This document shows, piece by piece, positions 33,863-43,390 of a stretch of 64,000 nt of DNA (its first letter is position 1; each line of letters begins with the position of its first letter). The stretch is from Mesorhizobium loti R88b (GTDB taxonomy: Bacteria; Pseudomonadota; Alphaproteobacteria; Rhizobiales; Rhizobiaceae): the NCBI RefSeq assembly GCF_013170845.1, contig NZ_CP033367.1:2109001-2173000 (forward strand), in the 5' to 3' direction. The position numbers and the translations under genes were made by a program. The notes beneath the pieces are model-generated. The model saw only the letters and a list, made by a program, of their open reading frames with translations, made no database searches and was not told the DNA's origin.

Positions 33863-34741
33863 TCAAGACGACACCTGACCTGCTTCCCAGCCCAGGATGG
33901 CCCGCTTGCGGGTCAGGCCCCAGTGATAGCCGGTGAGATCGCCGGATTTGCCGATGGCGCGATGGCAAGGCACCACGAAGGAGAGCGGGTTGGCGCCGTT
34001 GGCGGCGCCGACGGCGCGGCTGGCGCTCGGCGCGCCGATGCTGGCCGCGATCGAGGAATAGGTGCGCGCCTTGCCCATCGGAATCTGCAGCAGCGCCTCC
34101 CAGACGCGAACCTGGAAGTCGGTGCCGATCATGACGACATGCAGCGGCTGGTCGGGGCGCCACAGCGTCTGGTCGAAGATGCGCGCGGCATAGGGACCGG
34201 TCGCCGCCATGTCCTCGACATAGATGGCATTCGGCCAGCGGCTGGACATATCGGCGAACGACGCACGTTCCTCGCCCGGGTCGCTGAAGGCAAGGCCGGC
34301 AAGCCCGCGGTCGGTGGCCATGATCAGGGCGGTGCCGAAGGGCGAGGGGTGGTAGCCGTAGCGGATGGTGAGGCCAGCGCCGCGCGTCTTGTAGTCGCCA
34401 GGCGACATCGCCTCATGGGTGACGAACAGGTCATGCAGCCGGCCGGGACCAGACATGCCTAATTCGAATGAGGTTTCGAGCAGCGGCATGCCGGAATCCA
34501 GCAACCGGCGCGCGTGGTCCAGCGTCACCGCCTGCAGGAAGGCTTTGGGCGACAGGCCGGCCCAGCGGGTGAAGAGTTTCTGCAGGCCGGTCGGCGTCTC
34601 GCCGACTTCCTCGGCCAGCTCTTCCAGCGATGGCTGGTCGCGATAGTCGAGGCTGATCTTCTCGATGGCGCGGCGCACGATCTCGTAGTCGCTGCCTTGC
34701 GGCGTGATGTCCTTCTTGAGGACTGCGGCGTGTGTGCTCAT
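33863..34741 (-). CDS. Ada-like methylated-DNA-protein cysteine methyltransferase with AraC HTH
   Basis: This 292-residue protein has an N-terminal AraC-type HTH (about residues 20-115) and a C-terminal O6-alkylguanine-DNA alkyltransferase. The acceptor Cys lies in FVVPCHRAIG (about residue 262), preceded by the DNA-binding helix-turn-helix ASRAVGAANGANP. The N-terminal Ada domain with the phosphotriester-accepting Cys cluster is absent, so it is the shorter Ada type common in rhizobia. It repairs alkylated guanine and may activate its own gene. The ATG at 34741 has GGAG at eight bases; the frame is open to 34864. Confidence 0.9.
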   Translation of the reverse strand: MSTHAAVLKKDITPQGSDYEIVRRAIEKISLDYRDQPSLEELAEEVGETPTGLQKLFTRWAGLSPKAFLQAVTLDHARRLLDSGMPLLETSFELGMSGPGRLHDLFVTHEAMSPGDYKTRGAGLTIRYGYHPSPFGTALIMATDRGLAGLAFSDPGEERASFADMSSRWPNAIYVEDMAATGPYAARIFDQTLWRPDQPLHVVMIGTDFQVRVWEALLQIPMGKARTYSSIAASIGAPSASRAVGAANGANPLSFVVPCHRAIGKSGDLTGYHWGLTRKRAILGWEAGQVSS

Positions 34742-34875
34742 GGGACGATCTCCTTGATCGAAATATCGCCCCTTGGGGCGGCGATCGCCACCCGAAACTT
34801 GCCTTCTTGCCGATGGCTGACGAAAAAATCCTGGCGAGGCCAAAAACAGCAGGCTTCTGCGCACCGGTTCGAGGC

Positions 34876-35370
34876 TCAGCGCGCCTTGGCGGTAGCCAGC
34901 GCGCGTGAAAAGGCGGTGGCAAAACTCTCGCGGGATTCGGGATCGAGAAAGCCGCCGATCGGCACGTTCTGGCCTTGTCCTTCCACCGTCATCTTGGTGA
35001 TGCCGATCTCGGCGTGACGGGAAACCGAAAACCGCGCCCAGAACGGGTTGAAGCGATGCGCTTCCGATTTTCCCGAGGGTGCGGTCTTGCGGATATCGAG
35101 GCTGGTGCGCGAGACCGAAACCTCCTCGCGGGCGCGGGCGGCGCGATAGTTGGCGCGGAAGGCGATGTAGACCGCGATCACGTCTAGGCCGAAGAAGCCG
35201 AACACCGGCCAGGCGCCGCGCGACAGGAAAAACGCGCCGGTCACCAGCCAGCCGAACAGCAGCGCACCCATCAGGATCAGGAAGCCTGTCCTGCCCAGCG
35301 ACCGGTGTGGGGTCAGCAATGCGTGAAAGAAGGGCTCGTCAGCCTTAAACGAGGCGTTTGTGTCGCTCAT
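34876..35370 (-). CDS. DUF2244 domain inner-membrane protein
   Basis: This 164-residue protein has two transmembrane segments (about residues 28-48 and 53-72) and the DUF2244 family pattern, including FFHALLTPHRSLGRTGF at the N-terminus and FWARFSVSRH near residue 110. The family is found in alphaproteobacteria and has no known function. It is divergent from nth: the starts overlap in the 35360-35393 region, so the two share a promoter region of almost no length. Confidence 0.85.
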   Translation of the reverse strand: MSDTNASFKADEPFFHALLTPHRSLGRTGFLILMGALLFGWLVTGAFFLSRGAWPVFGFFGLDVIAVYIAFRANYRAARAREEVSVSRTSLDIRKTAPSGKSEAHRFNPFWARFSVSRHAEIGITKMTVEGQGQNVPIGGFLDPESRESFATAFSRALATAKAR

Positions 35371-35392
35371 GACGGGATATTATAGGAGGGAA

Positions 35393-36199
35393 ATGGCGAG
35401 CCCCAAGTCCAAAGATTCTTCCATGCCCAAAAATAAACCGTTGCCCGGACGGCGCGATGGTTCGAATGCCAAGCCGCGCCCACGGCCGGTGCGGCGAACG
35501 TCGCGCTACAGTCCGGCCGAAGTGCATGAGATTTTCCGGCGCTTTTCCGTGCAGCGGCCGGAGCCGAAGGGCGAACTCGAACATGTCAACGCCTTCACCC
35601 TGCTGGTGGCGGTGGTGCTTTCGGCGCAAGCAACCGACGCCGGCGTCAACAAGGCGACACGGGCGCTGTTCAAGGTTGCCGATACGCCGCAGAAAATGCT
35701 GGCGCTGGGTGAGGCCAAGGTCGGCGACTATATCAGGACCATTGGGCTGTGGCGCAACAAGGCCAAGAATGTCGTCGCATTGTCCGAGGCGCTGATCCGC
35801 GACCATGGCGGCGAGGTGCCTGATGACCGCGACGAGTTGGTCAAGCTGCCGGGCGTCGGGCGCAAGACCGCCAATGTCGTGCTCAACATGGCCTTCGGCC
35901 AGCACACGATGGCGGTCGACACGCATATTTTCCGGATCGGCAACCGGCTTGGCCTGGCGCCCGGCAAGACGCCCGAACAGGTCGAGCAGGGGCTGCTGAA
36001 GATCATCCCAGACGAATATATGCGTCATGCGCATCACTGGCTGATCCTGCATGGCCGCTATGTCTGCAAGGCGCGCAAGCCGGATTGCCCGGCCTGCGTC
36101 ATTGCCGACATCTGCAAGGCGCAGGAGAAGACGTCCAGCATTCCGGCGCCGCTGGTGCCGATCGCTCCGCTCGAAGCGGTCGCTGCTGACGATCAGTAG
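35393..36199 (+). CDS. nth: Endonuclease III (base-excision DNA glycosylase/AP lyase)
   Basis: This 268-residue protein removes oxidised pyrimidines and cleaves abasic sites. The helix-hairpin-helix is LPGVGRKTANVVLNMA (about residue 160), and the catalytic Asp is in AVDTHIFRIGNR (about residue 180). The 4Fe-4S cluster is C-x6-C-x2-C-x5-C, in VCKARKPDCPACVIADIC (about residue 225). The catalytic Lys lies in the HhH helix. The 45-residue basic N-terminal extension is longer than in E. coli but usual in rhizobia. ATG at 35393 has AGGAGG only four bases upstream. It ends inside the DUF2214 gene on the other strand (7-base overlap). Confidence 0.95.
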   Translation: MASPKSKDSSMPKNKPLPGRRDGSNAKPRPRPVRRTSRYSPAEVHEIFRRFSVQRPEPKGELEHVNAFTLLVAVVLSAQATDAGVNKATRALFKVADTPQKMLALGEAKVGDYIRTIGLWRNKAKNVVALSEALIRDHGGEVPDDRDELVKLPGVGRKTANVVLNMAFGQHTMAVDTHIFRIGNRLGLAPGKTPEQVEQGLLKIIPDEYMRHAHHWLILHGRYVCKARKPDCPACVIADICKAQEKTSSIPAPLVPIAPLEAVAADDQ

Positions 36200-36648
36200 C
36201 CGTAACCGCGTGCCATCGCTGCCGCGAAGACCGGGATCAGCAGGAAGACGAAGGCCTCGGCGCGGATATAGGTCTTCACCGAAGCCAGCTCGCTCGCGGG
36301 TACAGTGAAGGAGGGATTGGCATTGGCCTGCCGGTTCCAGGAAATGAAGCGCACGGTCGGGATGATCGACAGCAGGCCGACAATGCCAAACGCCGCCATC
36401 TTGGCCCAGAACACCCAGTTGTAGACGTAGAATTCCCAGCCCTTGAGGCCCCAGACGACACGGCCGATACCGACGATGATGATGAGCGCGGCGATGATGC
36501 CATAGTGACGGTCGATGCCGGCGAGCCGCTTGAGCGTCACGGCGGGCAGGTCGCCCCGGATCAGCACGAATTCGGCGCCGATGATCCCGGCCAGGGAAAA
36601 CACCAGCAGATGATGGACAATGGCAAGCACAAGGTCGGTCGTGTCCAT
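36193..36648 (-). CDS. DUF2214 family membrane protein
   Basis: This 151-residue protein has four hydrophobic segments (about residues 5-30, 48-68, 75-95 and 125-148) and resembles DUF2214 (COG3556). Two His sit in the first helix (IVHHLLVF). The function is unknown. The ATG at 36648 has AAGGGA at six bases. It ends within the last codons of nth on the opposite strand, so transcription of the two genes can interfere. Confidence 0.75.
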   Translation of the reverse strand: MDTTDLVLAIVHHLLVFSLAGIIGAEFVLIRGDLPAVTLKRLAGIDRHYGIIAALIIIVGIGRVVWGLKGWEFYVYNWVFWAKMAAFGIVGLLSIIPTVRFISWNRQANANPSFTVPASELASVKTYIRAEAFVFLLIPVFAAAMARGYGY

Positions 36649-36858
36649 GGTTTTTCCCTTGGGTTTGAGCATCAGCCCGCGTTGAGGAGGTTGCATCGCA
36701 AATGGGCTGAATCAGCCTGCCGGAAAAATAGCACCGTCGACCAGAATTCCCATAGCGGGCATGAGTATCGCCTCCCTGGATGATGGCGCGTCTTCTGCTG
36801 GCCCTTGCACCGCCGGGCCGATTTGCTAAGCGCGGACACCATCAGCGAGGCAAATCCC

Positions 36859-37398
36859 ATGAACAATTCGCAAGCGACCGTCGCCCCCGTCATTGAAACG
36901 AAGCGGACTATCCTGAGGGCGCACCGGCTGGAGGATTTCGACGCCTATGCCGCCATGTGGGCCGACCCGACCGTCACCCGCTTCATCGGCGGCAAGCCGC
37001 GCACGCGTGAGGAAAGCTGGATGCGTTTCCTGCGGCACGCCGGCCTGTGGTCGCTGCTCGGCTACGGCTTCTGGGCCATTGAGGAGAAGGCGACGGGCCG
37101 CTTCGTCGGCGAGGCCGGGTTTCACGATCTGAAGCGCGATATCGAGCCGTCGATCGAAGGCATTCCCGAGGCCGGCTGGGCGCTGGCGCCAGCCGTGCAT
37201 GGGGCAGGCCTCGCCACCGAGGTCGTCGGCCGGGTACTCGCCTGGGGCGAAGAAACCTTCGGGCGCGAGAAAACCGTCTGCATCATCGATCCGGAGAACA
37301 CCGCATCGTTGAATGTCGCTGGCAAGGTCGGCTACCACGAAGTGATGCGGACCACTTATCACGATGCTCCGACTGTTCTGCTTGAGCGGCGCCCCTGA
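36859..37398 (+). CDS. GNAT family N-acetyltransferase (RimJ/RimL-like)
   Basis: This 179-residue acetyltransferase has the GNAT fold. It begins with IETKRTILRAHRLEDFDAYAAMWADP, has FWAIEEKATGRFVGEAGFHDL near residue 75, the acetyl-CoA loop GWALAPAVHGAGLATEVVGRVL near residue 108 and PENTASLNVAGKVGYHE near residue 150. The pattern is that of the RimJ/RimL subgroup acting on protein N-termini or small amines. The acceptor is unknown. GAGG lies eight bases before the ATG at 36859. Confidence 0.88.
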   Translation: MNNSQATVAPVIETKRTILRAHRLEDFDAYAAMWADPTVTRFIGGKPRTREESWMRFLRHAGLWSLLGYGFWAIEEKATGRFVGEAGFHDLKRDIEPSIEGIPEAGWALAPAVHGAGLATEVVGRVLAWGEETFGREKTVCIIDPENTASLNVAGKVGYHEVMRTTYHDAPTVLLERRP

Positions 37399-37461
37399 GG
37401 CGTCATCGACTGGACATACCCGCTCTGCTAAGCATCGATCATCAAGCGAGGGGGATGATCG

Positions 37462-38562
37462 ATGCATGCATTCAAGACGATAGTCATGAAATTTTTCTGG
37501 GCAGGGCTGGTGCTCATGCTGACGATGCGGCTTGCGGCGGCCGACGCGACGGTGCCGACCGCCGATATCGACGGCGCCGCCGACAATCAGCTGGCCAAGC
37601 GCTATGAAGGCTCCTTCATCGTCTCCTACCAGAAGCTCGCCTTCACCGATTTCAGCGTACCGCTGTCGCCCTTGAAGCCAAGTGCCGACCCGGACGCGCA
37701 TGATGCGATGAACAACCGCGTCTTCGCGCCTGACAAGAAGGCCGAGGTCGAGGGCGCCTTGACCCGCATCGCCTATGTGCTGCCCGCCGAGCGCTCGCCG
37801 CTCGAGGTGCTGCGCAATTATCAGGATGTGATCAAGGCGGCCGGCGGCGAAGTGCTGTTCGAATGCAAGAAGGAGGAGTGCGGCGGCGCTGCCGACCGTT
37901 CGTCGAGCGGTGGCGGTGGCGACATGAGCCTGACGATGTATTCCTTCCACGAGAGCGATCTCAAGGATGCCGCCTTCTCCAACGGCGCCTGCGCGTTGGC
38001 CACAGGCATCAACGACCAGCGCTACTTCGCGGCCAAGGTGCCGCAGGATGGCGGCGACGCCTATGTCACCGTGCAGACCTATTCGTTGACCGACGATCTC
38101 TACTGCAAGGCGCTCAACGGCCGCACCGTCGCCGTCGTCCAGGTGCTGGAGCCCAAGGCGCGCGACAAGAAGATGGTGGTCGTCGAGGCGGCCAAGATGG
38201 CGGATTCGATTTCCGCCACCGGCAGCATTTCACTCTACGGCATCTTCTTCGACACCGACAAGGCGGTCATCAAGCCGGAATCGGAACCGACGCTCAAGGA
38301 GATTTCGACGCTTCTGGCAAACGAACCCGACATGGCGGTGATCGTCGTCGGTCACACCGACAATCAGGGCGCCTTCGACTATAATCTCGATCTGTCGTCG
38401 CGGCGTGCGCAAGCGGTCAAAAAAGCGCTGGTGTCGAAATATGGCATCGACGGCAAGCGGCTGACGGCGGCCGGCGCCGGCATGATGGCGCCTGTCGCCA
38501 GCAATGATGACGAAACCGGTCGTGCCAAGAACCGCCGGGTGGTTCTGGTCAAGCTGAACTGA
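37462..38562 (+). CDS. DUF4892/OmpA family outer-membrane-associated protein
   Basis: This 366-residue protein has a signal peptide ending near LAAADA (about residue 27). A DUF4892-like N-terminal domain follows, with YVLPAERSPLEVLRNYQDVIK near residue 100. The C-terminal OmpA/MotB peptidoglycan-binding domain (about residues 250-366) contains the motif VVGHTDNQGAFDYNLDLSSRRA. Two adjacent Cys-containing segments (FECKKEECGG) may form a disulfide. It probably anchors the outer membrane or a partner to peptidoglycan. The ATG at 37462 follows GAGGGGGATG-type sequence. Confidence 0.85.
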   Translation: MHAFKTIVMKFFWAGLVLMLTMRLAAADATVPTADIDGAADNQLAKRYEGSFIVSYQKLAFTDFSVPLSPLKPSADPDAHDAMNNRVFAPDKKAEVEGALTRIAYVLPAERSPLEVLRNYQDVIKAAGGEVLFECKKEECGGAADRSSSGGGGDMSLTMYSFHESDLKDAAFSNGACALATGINDQRYFAAKVPQDGGDAYVTVQTYSLTDDLYCKALNGRTVAVVQVLEPKARDKKMVVVEAAKMADSISATGSISLYGIFFDTDKAVIKPESEPTLKEISTLLANEPDMAVIVVGHTDNQGAFDYNLDLSSRRAQAVKKALVSKYGIDGKRLTAAGAGMMAPVASNDDETGRAKNRRVVLVKLN

Positions 38563-38565
38563 GCT

Positions 38566-41058
38566 TCAGCTGGCCTTGCGGCGCAGCGTTCGTGCCAGAT
38601 CGCCCCATGGATCGGTGGTGTCCTTGGCCGCCGATTTAACGCTCGGGCCGAGCAGCACCGTCGAAGCATCGAAAGGCTTCGGTCTGGCGATCCCATAACC
38701 CTGGGCATAGTCAACGCCGATCGTCTTCAGGGCGGCGATGATGCCGTCGCTTTCGACGAACTCGGCGATGGTGCGCTTGCCCATGACCTTGCCGATGTGG
38801 TGGATCATCTCGACCATGGCGCGGTCGATGCGATCCTCCACCATGTCCTTGACGAAGCTGCCGTCGATCTTGAGGTAGTCGACCGGCAGGTGCTTGAGAT
38901 AGGCGAAGGATGACATGCCGGAGCCAAAATCGTCGAGTGCGAAACGGCAGCCCAGCCCGCGCAGATCGGCAATGAAACGCATGGCGTTGGTGAGATTGGC
39001 GATGGCGCTGGTTTCGGTGATCTCCAGGCAGATCATGGCAGGCGAAATGCCATGGACGAGGAACTGCTCGCGCAGGAAGCCGAGAAAGGTCTCGTCGCCG
39101 AAAGTCGCGCCGGAAAGATTGATGGCGCATGTCGTGATCGGCGGCATGCGCGGATCGGCTTGCCGTGCGGCCAGGATGCGGAAGGTGTTGCGCACCACCC
39201 AGCGGTCGATCGACGGCATCAGGCCGTAACGCTCGGCCGCGGGAATGAAGCTCTGCGGGGTGACGAAGCTGCCGTCTTCGTCGGTCAGCCGCAACAGAAT
39301 CTCGATATGCGCTCCGGCCTCGGCTGCGTCGTCGTTGAGCGGCCAGATTTCCTGGGCATGAAGCCTGAAACGATTTTGCTCCAATGCGGCGTGCAGGCGC
39401 TGCACCCAGGCCATCTCGCCGAAGCGCTCACGCAAGGCCATGTCACCGTCGCTGTGGATCTGGACGCGGTTGCGGCCCTTTTCCTTGGCCATGTAGCAGG
39501 CGACATCGGCGGCCCGCAGCGCTTCCTCGATGGTCACTTGCGCATCGGCGATCTGCACCATGCCGATGCTGACGCTGGTGTTGAAGGGTCTGCCATCCCA
39601 GGCGAAATGCATGTCCTGCACGGCCGTGCGCAGCCGTTCAGCGGTGTCGGCGGCGGTTTCGCAGTCGCTGTCCACCAGCAGCACACCGAATTCGTCGCCG
39701 CCCAGCCTGGCCAGCACGTCGCCCGGCCGCAATTCGTGGGTCAGCAGCGCGGAGATCTGGCGCAGCAACTGGTCGCCAGCGGCATGGCCGCAGGTATCGT
39801 TGACCAGCTTGAACTGGTCGAGATCGAGATACATCAAGGCGTGCTGCCGGGGCTGGCTCTGCAATTCGACGATCGTCCTTTCCAGCCGGCTTTCGAAATC
39901 GCGCCGGTTGGCGAGCCCGGTCAATGCGTCATGCGACGCCTGCCACGAAAGCCGCTCGATATAGTCCTCTTCGCGCGTCATGTCGTGGAAGGCGAGCACC
40001 GCGCCGACGACTTCACCGGAAACGAGCAGCGGTGCGCCGGTCAGCGCGACGGGAACAACAGAGCCGTCCGGCCGCTGCAGCAATTGCGGCCGGGCGCTGG
40101 AACGGCGCGGTTCGCCGGCCAGCAGGCATTCAATCAGTCGGGGTTCTTCAACGCTGGTGTCTTTGTCCACCAGCCGGAACAACCAAGCGATCGGTTTGCC
40201 CTTGGCACCGCTGAACGGGCATGCCAGCAATTTCTCGGCGACCGCATTCATATAGTCCAGCCGTCCGTCAGCCCCGGTGCTGATGACGGCCTGGCCGATC
40301 GAAGCCAAGGTTATCTGGGCGCGCTCGCGCTCGGTATTGAGCGCCAGCTGGAAGGCCTGGCGCTGCGCCAGAAGCTTGCGTGTGCGCCACACGGCAAGCA
40401 GGATCAGCAAGGCGGCGGTGACGAGATTGGCAAAGGTGAGCAGCACGCGGATGAAGCGTGATCCCTCGCCAAGACTGTCCGAGAAGGCCTTGGAAAGAGG
40501 GCTGATCTGACGATCCAGCTGATGGATATCCGTCTTCCAGGCGTTGATCTCAGCCGGTGACGCCTGTCCCTTGCTCAACGTCGCGTGCATCGCGTCGCCG
40601 AGCTGCTGGATTGCGAGGATCATCGTGTCGGCGGCGGTCCAGTGGCGGATAGCTGTGTCGAGATAGATGAAGCTGCGGAAATTCTGGAACAGCCAGATCA
40701 TCCCGGCAACGTCGTCTGGATGGTTTCTGCCCTGCAGAAAGCCGGCCCGCGCCGCCTCTATATCGGGAACGGGCTGCTCGAGCGCCAGACGGGCCGAGCG
40801 GTCGGCCAGCGGAACGGCGATCGCTGCACGATACTCGCCGAAGAATTCTTCATTGCCGTTGTCCGCATAGAGGCTGAGGAAGTAGATGGCGTGCTTTTGG
40901 CCCTTGGACCATTGGCTTTCGCCGCCGACATAGGCGCGAACCGCCGACAGGGTGTAGAGGCTGAGGCTGGCGACCAGCGCCTGGATGAGGACGACGGCGA
41001 TGAACGGCCAGACGAGCCCGAGAAGACGGGGGCTGGCGTTCCTCGATGACAGCTTCAT
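38566..41058 (-). CDS. GGDEF/EAL cyclic-di-GMP protein with PAS domain
   Basis: This protein of about 830 residues has transmembrane helices at about residues 12-35 and 210-230 around a periplasmic sensor region. A cytosolic PAS domain follows (about 255-375), then GGDEF (about 385-545) and EAL (about 565-805). GGDEF is intact (RLGGDEFGVLL). In the EAL domain the first motif reads EILLRL instead of EALLR, but LEITET, DDFGSG, KIDGSF and the late Glu (FVESD) are present, so phosphodiesterase activity remains plausible. It could be bifunctional. The ATG at 41058 has no strong ribosome site; a GTG at 41067 is the alternative. Confidence 0.9.
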   Translation of the reverse strand: MKLSSRNASPRLLGLVWPFIAVVLIQALVASLSLYTLSAVRAYVGGESQWSKGQKHAIYFLSLYADNGNEEFFGEYRAAIAVPLADRSARLALEQPVPDIEAARAGFLQGRNHPDDVAGMIWLFQNFRSFIYLDTAIRHWTAADTMILAIQQLGDAMHATLSKGQASPAEINAWKTDIHQLDRQISPLSKAFSDSLGEGSRFIRVLLTFANLVTAALLILLAVWRTRKLLAQRQAFQLALNTERERAQITLASIGQAVISTGADGRLDYMNAVAEKLLACPFSGAKGKPIAWLFRLVDKDTSVEEPRLIECLLAGEPRRSSARPQLLQRPDGSVVPVALTGAPLLVSGEVVGAVLAFHDMTREEDYIERLSWQASHDALTGLANRRDFESRLERTIVELQSQPRQHALMYLDLDQFKLVNDTCGHAAGDQLLRQISALLTHELRPGDVLARLGGDEFGVLLVDSDCETAADTAERLRTAVQDMHFAWDGRPFNTSVSIGMVQIADAQVTIEEALRAADVACYMAKEKGRNRVQIHSDGDMALRERFGEMAWVQRLHAALEQNRFRLHAQEIWPLNDDAAEAGAHIEILLRLTDEDGSFVTPQSFIPAAERYGLMPSIDRWVVRNTFRILAARQADPRMPPITTCAINLSGATFGDETFLGFLREQFLVHGISPAMICLEITETSAIANLTNAMRFIADLRGLGCRFALDDFGSGMSSFAYLKHLPVDYLKIDGSFVKDMVEDRIDRAMVEMIHHIGKVMGKRTIAEFVESDGIIAALKTIGVDYAQGYGIARPKPFDASTVLLGPSVKSAAKDTTDPWGDLARTLRRKAS

Positions 41059-41328
41059 CGAATTCACGGACGGGCCATGATCCTGTCAGCGCGTCTGTCC
41101 GACTGTTACATCCGTCGGTTTAAGACGCTGTTCTTCCCTCATGTCGCTCATCCGGCGACAGCAATCCGGGTATCACGGTTGGGCTTAACAGCGAATAAAG
41201 ACTTCAAACATTTATAAGGTTGATTATTACTCGGAGCGGTCGAATATTACGCCGCGTCATGTGACTGTTTTGAGTTGAATAAGATTGTATTCAAAAACGT
41301 ATCGAGCCAATCGGCGAACCGATCAGCA

Positions 41329-42096
41329 TTAAAGCATCTCGGTCGCAAAACTTGCTTGCTCAAGCATCGAAGCGTCTTCGCCGAAGGCTCGCGTGGCGCG
41401 AGCCGCCGCCTCGAGCAGCGGACGTTTCATGCTCTGAAGGAAGGCAGTGTCGACGCGCGAGCTCGGACCAGCCAGCGTCAAGGCGCCAAGCAGCACGCGT
41501 CCCGGCCCGAATACCGGCGCCGAGACGCCTGCCGTTTCGGGGTCGCGGTCACCGACGGCGAGGCAGTTGCAGGTCCTGCGAATGGTCTCGTAGGGTTCGC
41601 CCGGCTGGCCGGAAAACGCTGCGAGCACGCGTCCGCCCGAGCCGACCAGCAAAGGCAATACGTCGCCCTCGCGTATCGTGTAGCGGATCGGATGCTTGGA
41701 TTCGACACGATAAAGGCAGGTGCGGACGTCGCCCGAACGAACATAGAAGGCAACACTCTCCCAGCTGCGCTCGGAAAGATCGCGCATGATCGGCAACAGG
41801 ATATCGATCGCCACGACGGAACGTTGATAAAGCGCGCCGAGCCGGAAGGCGGCAGGCCCGACCCGGTAGCGCCCGTCGTCCAGCCGCTCGAGCAGTTGCC
41901 CGCGCAGCAGCGAATTCGACAGCCGTAGGATCGTGCTTTTGTAGAGGCCGGTGCGTGCCGCGATTTCGGCCAGGCTGAGCGACCGGTCGGCCGTGGTGAA
42001 GGCATCGAGGATGGCAATCGCCCGATCAAGTGCTGCAACACCGTCGGCGGATGCGCGCCGGCTTTCCGCATCAGTCGATCTGTGTGGCAAGTCCAT
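41329..42096 (-). CDS. IclR family transcriptional regulator
   Basis: This 255-residue regulator has an N-terminal winged HTH (LDRAIAILDAFTTADRSLSLAEIAARTGLYKSTILRL, about residues 20-60) and a C-terminal IclR effector domain (PIMRDLSERSWESVAFYVRSGD, GSGGRVLAAFSG). It is divergent from the tctCBA-CoA-transferase-lyase operon and probably controls it, as IclR regulators usually do for an adjacent catabolic operon. The ATG at 42096 (or a TTG at 42108) is not supported by a clear ribosome site. An inverted repeat in the shared promoter region is the probable operator. Confidence 0.9.
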   Translation of the reverse strand: MDLPHRSTDAESRRASADGVAALDRAIAILDAFTTADRSLSLAEIAARTGLYKSTILRLSNSLLRGQLLERLDDGRYRVGPAAFRLGALYQRSVVAIDILLPIMRDLSERSWESVAFYVRSGDVRTCLYRVESKHPIRYTIREGDVLPLLVGSGGRVLAAFSGQPGEPYETIRRTCNCLAVGDRDPETAGVSAPVFGPGRVLLGALTLAGPSSRVDTAFLQSMKRPLLEAAARATRAFGEDASMLEQASFATEML

Positions 42097-42151
42097 TGCA
42101 GTTCCCAATCCGGAGAAACCCAGGCGGGCAACTCTGTCGCGCCGCTAGATC

Positions 42152-42188
42152 GTTCTGTCCAGCAGAATATCGTTCCCGTTGACAGAAC
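42152..42188. promoter_or_regulatory. Candidate IclR operator in the divergent promoter region
   Basis: GTTCTGTC (42152-42159) and GACAGAAC (42181-42188) form a perfect 8-bp inverted repeat over 37 bases. Nested inside is TTCTG-TCCAG-CAGAA (42153-42167), itself a 5-5-5 dyad. IclR-type regulators bind short palindromes of this sort. The position, between the regulator start and the transporter operon, is appropriate for both autoregulation and control of the operon. Confidence 0.5.
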
Positions 42189-42280
42189 TCGGTAACATCT
42201 GCTTGAAGTCGATCACGGGTCTGTGAACACAGGCGCGTTTGGCAGGCACCGGAGGAGGTGTCGTGATCTGGAGGAATCCC

Positions 42281-43258
42281 ATGCTGAACAGACGCAGATT
42301 TTTGATGAGCACTGCGGCGGCAGGCGCTGCCGGCCTTGCAGGACTTCATTACACTTCCGCTTTCGCCGAAGGCGCACCGCAGATCCAGATTTTCGTACCG
42401 GCGGCACCGGGCGGCGGCTGGGACCAGACGGGACGCACTATGGATCAGGTGCTGCGCGGCGAGAAGCTGATCTCCGGCTCGCAGATCACCAATGTCGCCG
42501 GCGCCGGCGGCACGGTCGGGCTGCCGCAGTTCATCAGCCAGTGGAACGGCAAGGGCAATTCGCTGATGGTTGCCGGCATGGTCATGGTGGGCGCCATCAT
42601 CGCCAACAAGGCCGCCAACAATCTGACGCAGGTCACGCCGATCGCCCGCCTAACCGGCGAGTTCGAGGCTCTGGTGGTGCCGGCGGAATCGCCGTTCAAG
42701 ACCGCCGCCGATTTCGTCGCGGCGCTTAAAGAGGATCCGACGAAGGTTCCCGTCGCCGGCGGCTCTGCCGGTGGCTCCGACCACATATTGTTCGGCCTGA
42801 TCGCCAAGACGGTCGGCGTTCCGGCTCCCAGCCTTTCCTACGTGCCGTTCGCCGGCGGCGGCGAGGCCTTGTCGGCGCTGCTCGGCAACCAGGTCGCGGC
42901 CGGCATCTCCGGCTTTGGCGAGTTCTCCGAACAGGTCAAGGCGGGTGCGCTCAGGCTGCTTGCCATCTCGGCCGACAAGCGCCAGGACGGCATCGACGCG
43001 CCGACGCTGAAGGAAGCCGGCATCGATGTCGAACTGTTCAACTGGCGCGGCGTCTTCGCGCCTCCGGGCGTGTCCGACGCCGACAAGGCGGCGATGATCA
43101 CGCTGGTCGAAACCATGGCCAAGAGCGATGCCTGGGCGAGCGAGTGCAAGAACCGCAACTGGACGTCCATCCTGCTTACCGGTGACGACTATGCGAAATT
43201 CGTCGCCGAGGACTCGGCGCGCATCGAAGCCATTCTCAAGGATCTTGGCCTCGCCTGA
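42281..43258 (+). CDS. tctC: Tripartite tricarboxylate transporter substrate-binding protein (TctC)
   Basis: This 325-residue periplasmic receptor carries a Tat-type signal (NRRRFLMSTAAAGAAGLAGL) ending near SAFAEG. The body has the TctC/Bug fold: QIFVPAAPGGGWDQTGRTM near residue 35, VAGAGGTVGLPQF near residue 68, and PVAGGSAGGSDHILFGLIAK near residue 165. Ligands of the family include citrate, tricarballylate and other carboxylates. The ATG at 42281 has GGAGG at six bases. It heads the operon tctC-tctB-tctA and is likely the most abundant product. Confidence 0.9.
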   Translation: MLNRRRFLMSTAAAGAAGLAGLHYTSAFAEGAPQIQIFVPAAPGGGWDQTGRTMDQVLRGEKLISGSQITNVAGAGGTVGLPQFISQWNGKGNSLMVAGMVMVGAIIANKAANNLTQVTPIARLTGEFEALVVPAESPFKTAADFVAALKEDPTKVPVAGGSAGGSDHILFGLIAKTVGVPAPSLSYVPFAGGGEALSALLGNQVAAGISGFGEFSEQVKAGALRLLAISADKRQDGIDAPTLKEAGIDVELFNWRGVFAPPGVSDADKAAMITLVETMAKSDAWASECKNRNWTSILLTGDDYAKFVAEDSARIEAILKDLGLA

Positions 43259-43390
43259 TTTTCCCCAGGGGGACGGCGCGAGCCGTCCCTCATTTTTCAG
43301 TTCCAGCCGATCGCAGGGGAGTGCGGTCAGTCAACGAGTGAAGGTACGTGAAGCCGGCAGCAGGATGCCGGCTATCTTGGGAGGACATCC

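Noticed and set aside
35457..35480. GGTTCGAATGCC as a tRNA T-loop
   Set aside because: It lies within the nth coding region, and no acceptor or anticodon stem can be formed around it.
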